This document shows positions 11,938 to 12,272 of a stretch of DNA of 12,272 nt, piece after piece; position 1 is the first letter of the stretch; every line of letters starts with the position of its first letter. The notes beneath the pieces are model-generated. The model was not told the origin of the DNA, did not search any database, and saw nothing but the letters and a program-made list of their open reading frames with translations. The DNA comes from an uncultured Eubacteriales bacterium (GTDB lineage Bacteria; Bacillota; Clostridia; Oscillospirales; Acutalibacteraceae): contig UQEU01000023.1 of NCBI GenBank assembly GCA_900540085.1, positions 1 to 12,272 on the forward strand, read 5' to 3'. A program made the position numbers and the translations under genes.

Positions 11938-12272
11938 CTATTCTTCTGTCTCCACAAATTCTCCGTTTTGCAATTTGTAAAATGTATCAGCTTTGATTTT
12001 TACATCGTCAACTTTTACAGATTGAAAATCTTTCAGCACAAAACCGTTGTTCGTATGTTTCCACTCAGCCAATGCTATATAACACCCAATAGCGCCTTTA
12101 GCCTTACTGTCAACACCAAAAGCAATAGCAACACTGTCCTTGCCCTCAACAATGCTTGCTGAACAGTAGCCTGTGTTCGTACTTGCTGAACGATCGCCTG
12201 TGTTCGTACTTGCTGAAAAGTCGCCTGTGTTCGTACTTGCTGAACGATCGCCTGTGTTCGTACTTGCTGAAC
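11938..12272 (-). CDS. Nine-residue-repeat phage protein with DUF7666-like C terminus (5' part outside window)
   Basis: The last 110 residues of a minus-strand gene whose start lies beyond the window. The visible N-terminal side is built of 9-residue units of the type SASTNTGDR, SASTNTGDF, SASTNTGDR, SASTNTGYC. The rest reads SASIVEGKDSVAIAFGVDSK, then AKGAIGCYIALAEWKHTNNG and VKVDDVKIKADTFYKLQNGE, ending FVETEE. This matches the C-terminal domain (DUF7666-type) of repeat proteins found in Firmicutes prophages. The repeats probably build a regular beta solenoid in which S, T and N face a ladder; cellular role unknown. A second frame after the stop (11940 to 11876) reads IVETNDFREAYLFALEHKDND and would join on by a -1 shift, so the C terminus may have been longer. 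Confidence 0.72.
   Translation of the reverse strand, partial: SASTNTGDRSASTNTGDFSASTNTGDRSASTNTGYCSASIVEGKDSVAIAFGVDSKAKGAIGCYIALAEWKHTNNGFVLKDFQSVKVDDVKIKADTFYKLQNGEFVETEE
12155..12272 (-). repeat. 27-bp coding tandem repeat, four full copies and one partial
   Basis: Units at 12155-12181, 12182-12208, 12209-12235 and 12236-12262, with a partial copy to the window edge. An 18-bp core is unchanged in all copies; differences cluster in the codons for the last two residues of each unit (GATCGT, GACTTT, TACTGT). Units abut without spacers and keep one frame, so this is a protein repeat and not a CRISPR array. Confidence 0.93.

Noticed and set aside
12155..12272. Tandem 27-bp units as a CRISPR array
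   Set aside because: Units abut with no spacers and translate in one frame to a regular 9-residue protein repeat.

Overview
The window looks like the interior of a tailed temperate phage (prophage) of a low-GC Firmicute, most likely a gut-type Clostridia host. Evidence: Shine-Dalgarno sites of the AGGAGG kind, frequent TTG and GTG starts, moderately low GC, and gene families typical of such prophages (YjcQ, PcfJ/PcfK-like, DUF7666-type repeat protein, SPP1-type portal, MuF). Every confident gene is on the minus strand, so transcription runs from high to low coordinates. No integrase, repressor, tail or lysis gene is inside the window.

Right end (about 11,460-12,272): the C-terminal part of a 9-residue-repeat protein (DUF7666-like) enters from outside. 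It is followed by a 476-base non-coding hub holding a 16-bp palindrome, a strong plus-strand promoter feeding a roughly 60-nt terminator-ended RNA, a minus-strand promoter overlapping an inverted repeat, and a large hairpin 30 bases upstream of a rolling-circle-type Rep gene.

Replication/early block (about 5,500-11,461): HUH Rep (ORF2/G2P type), an unrecognised 150-aa protein, a VRR-NUC nuclease, PcfK/AcrIIA9-like, PcfJ-like, a coiled-coil protein with a DUF3102/ParB-like N terminus, a zinc ribbon, a 'replication terminator'-type phage protein, then a train of very small genes (26-60 aa; membrane peptides and Cys-rich proteins), mostly coupled by ATGA overlaps. Several of these are below usual annotation cut-offs.

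Switch to late genes (about 4,870-5,550): a sigma-region-4-like ArpU/RinA-type regulator is followed by four half-sites spaced exactly 10 bp apart and a likely -10 element, then a nested inverted repeat, then terminase small subunit. This reads as late activator, its target promoter, and the packaging operon.

Late block (about 200-4,865): TerS, TerL, portal, and a MuF minor head protein, tightly overlapped. The MuF protein has an extra C-terminal domain with a JAMM/MPN metalloprotease signature. This C-terminal part and the small gene after it form an AT-rich island (about 27-32 % GC in counted blocks, against about 47-52 % on both sides) that ends at a terminator. A YjcQ gene follows beyond it. 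The island is the best candidate for an unusual system: a MuF-borne effector cassette with a possible immunity gene.
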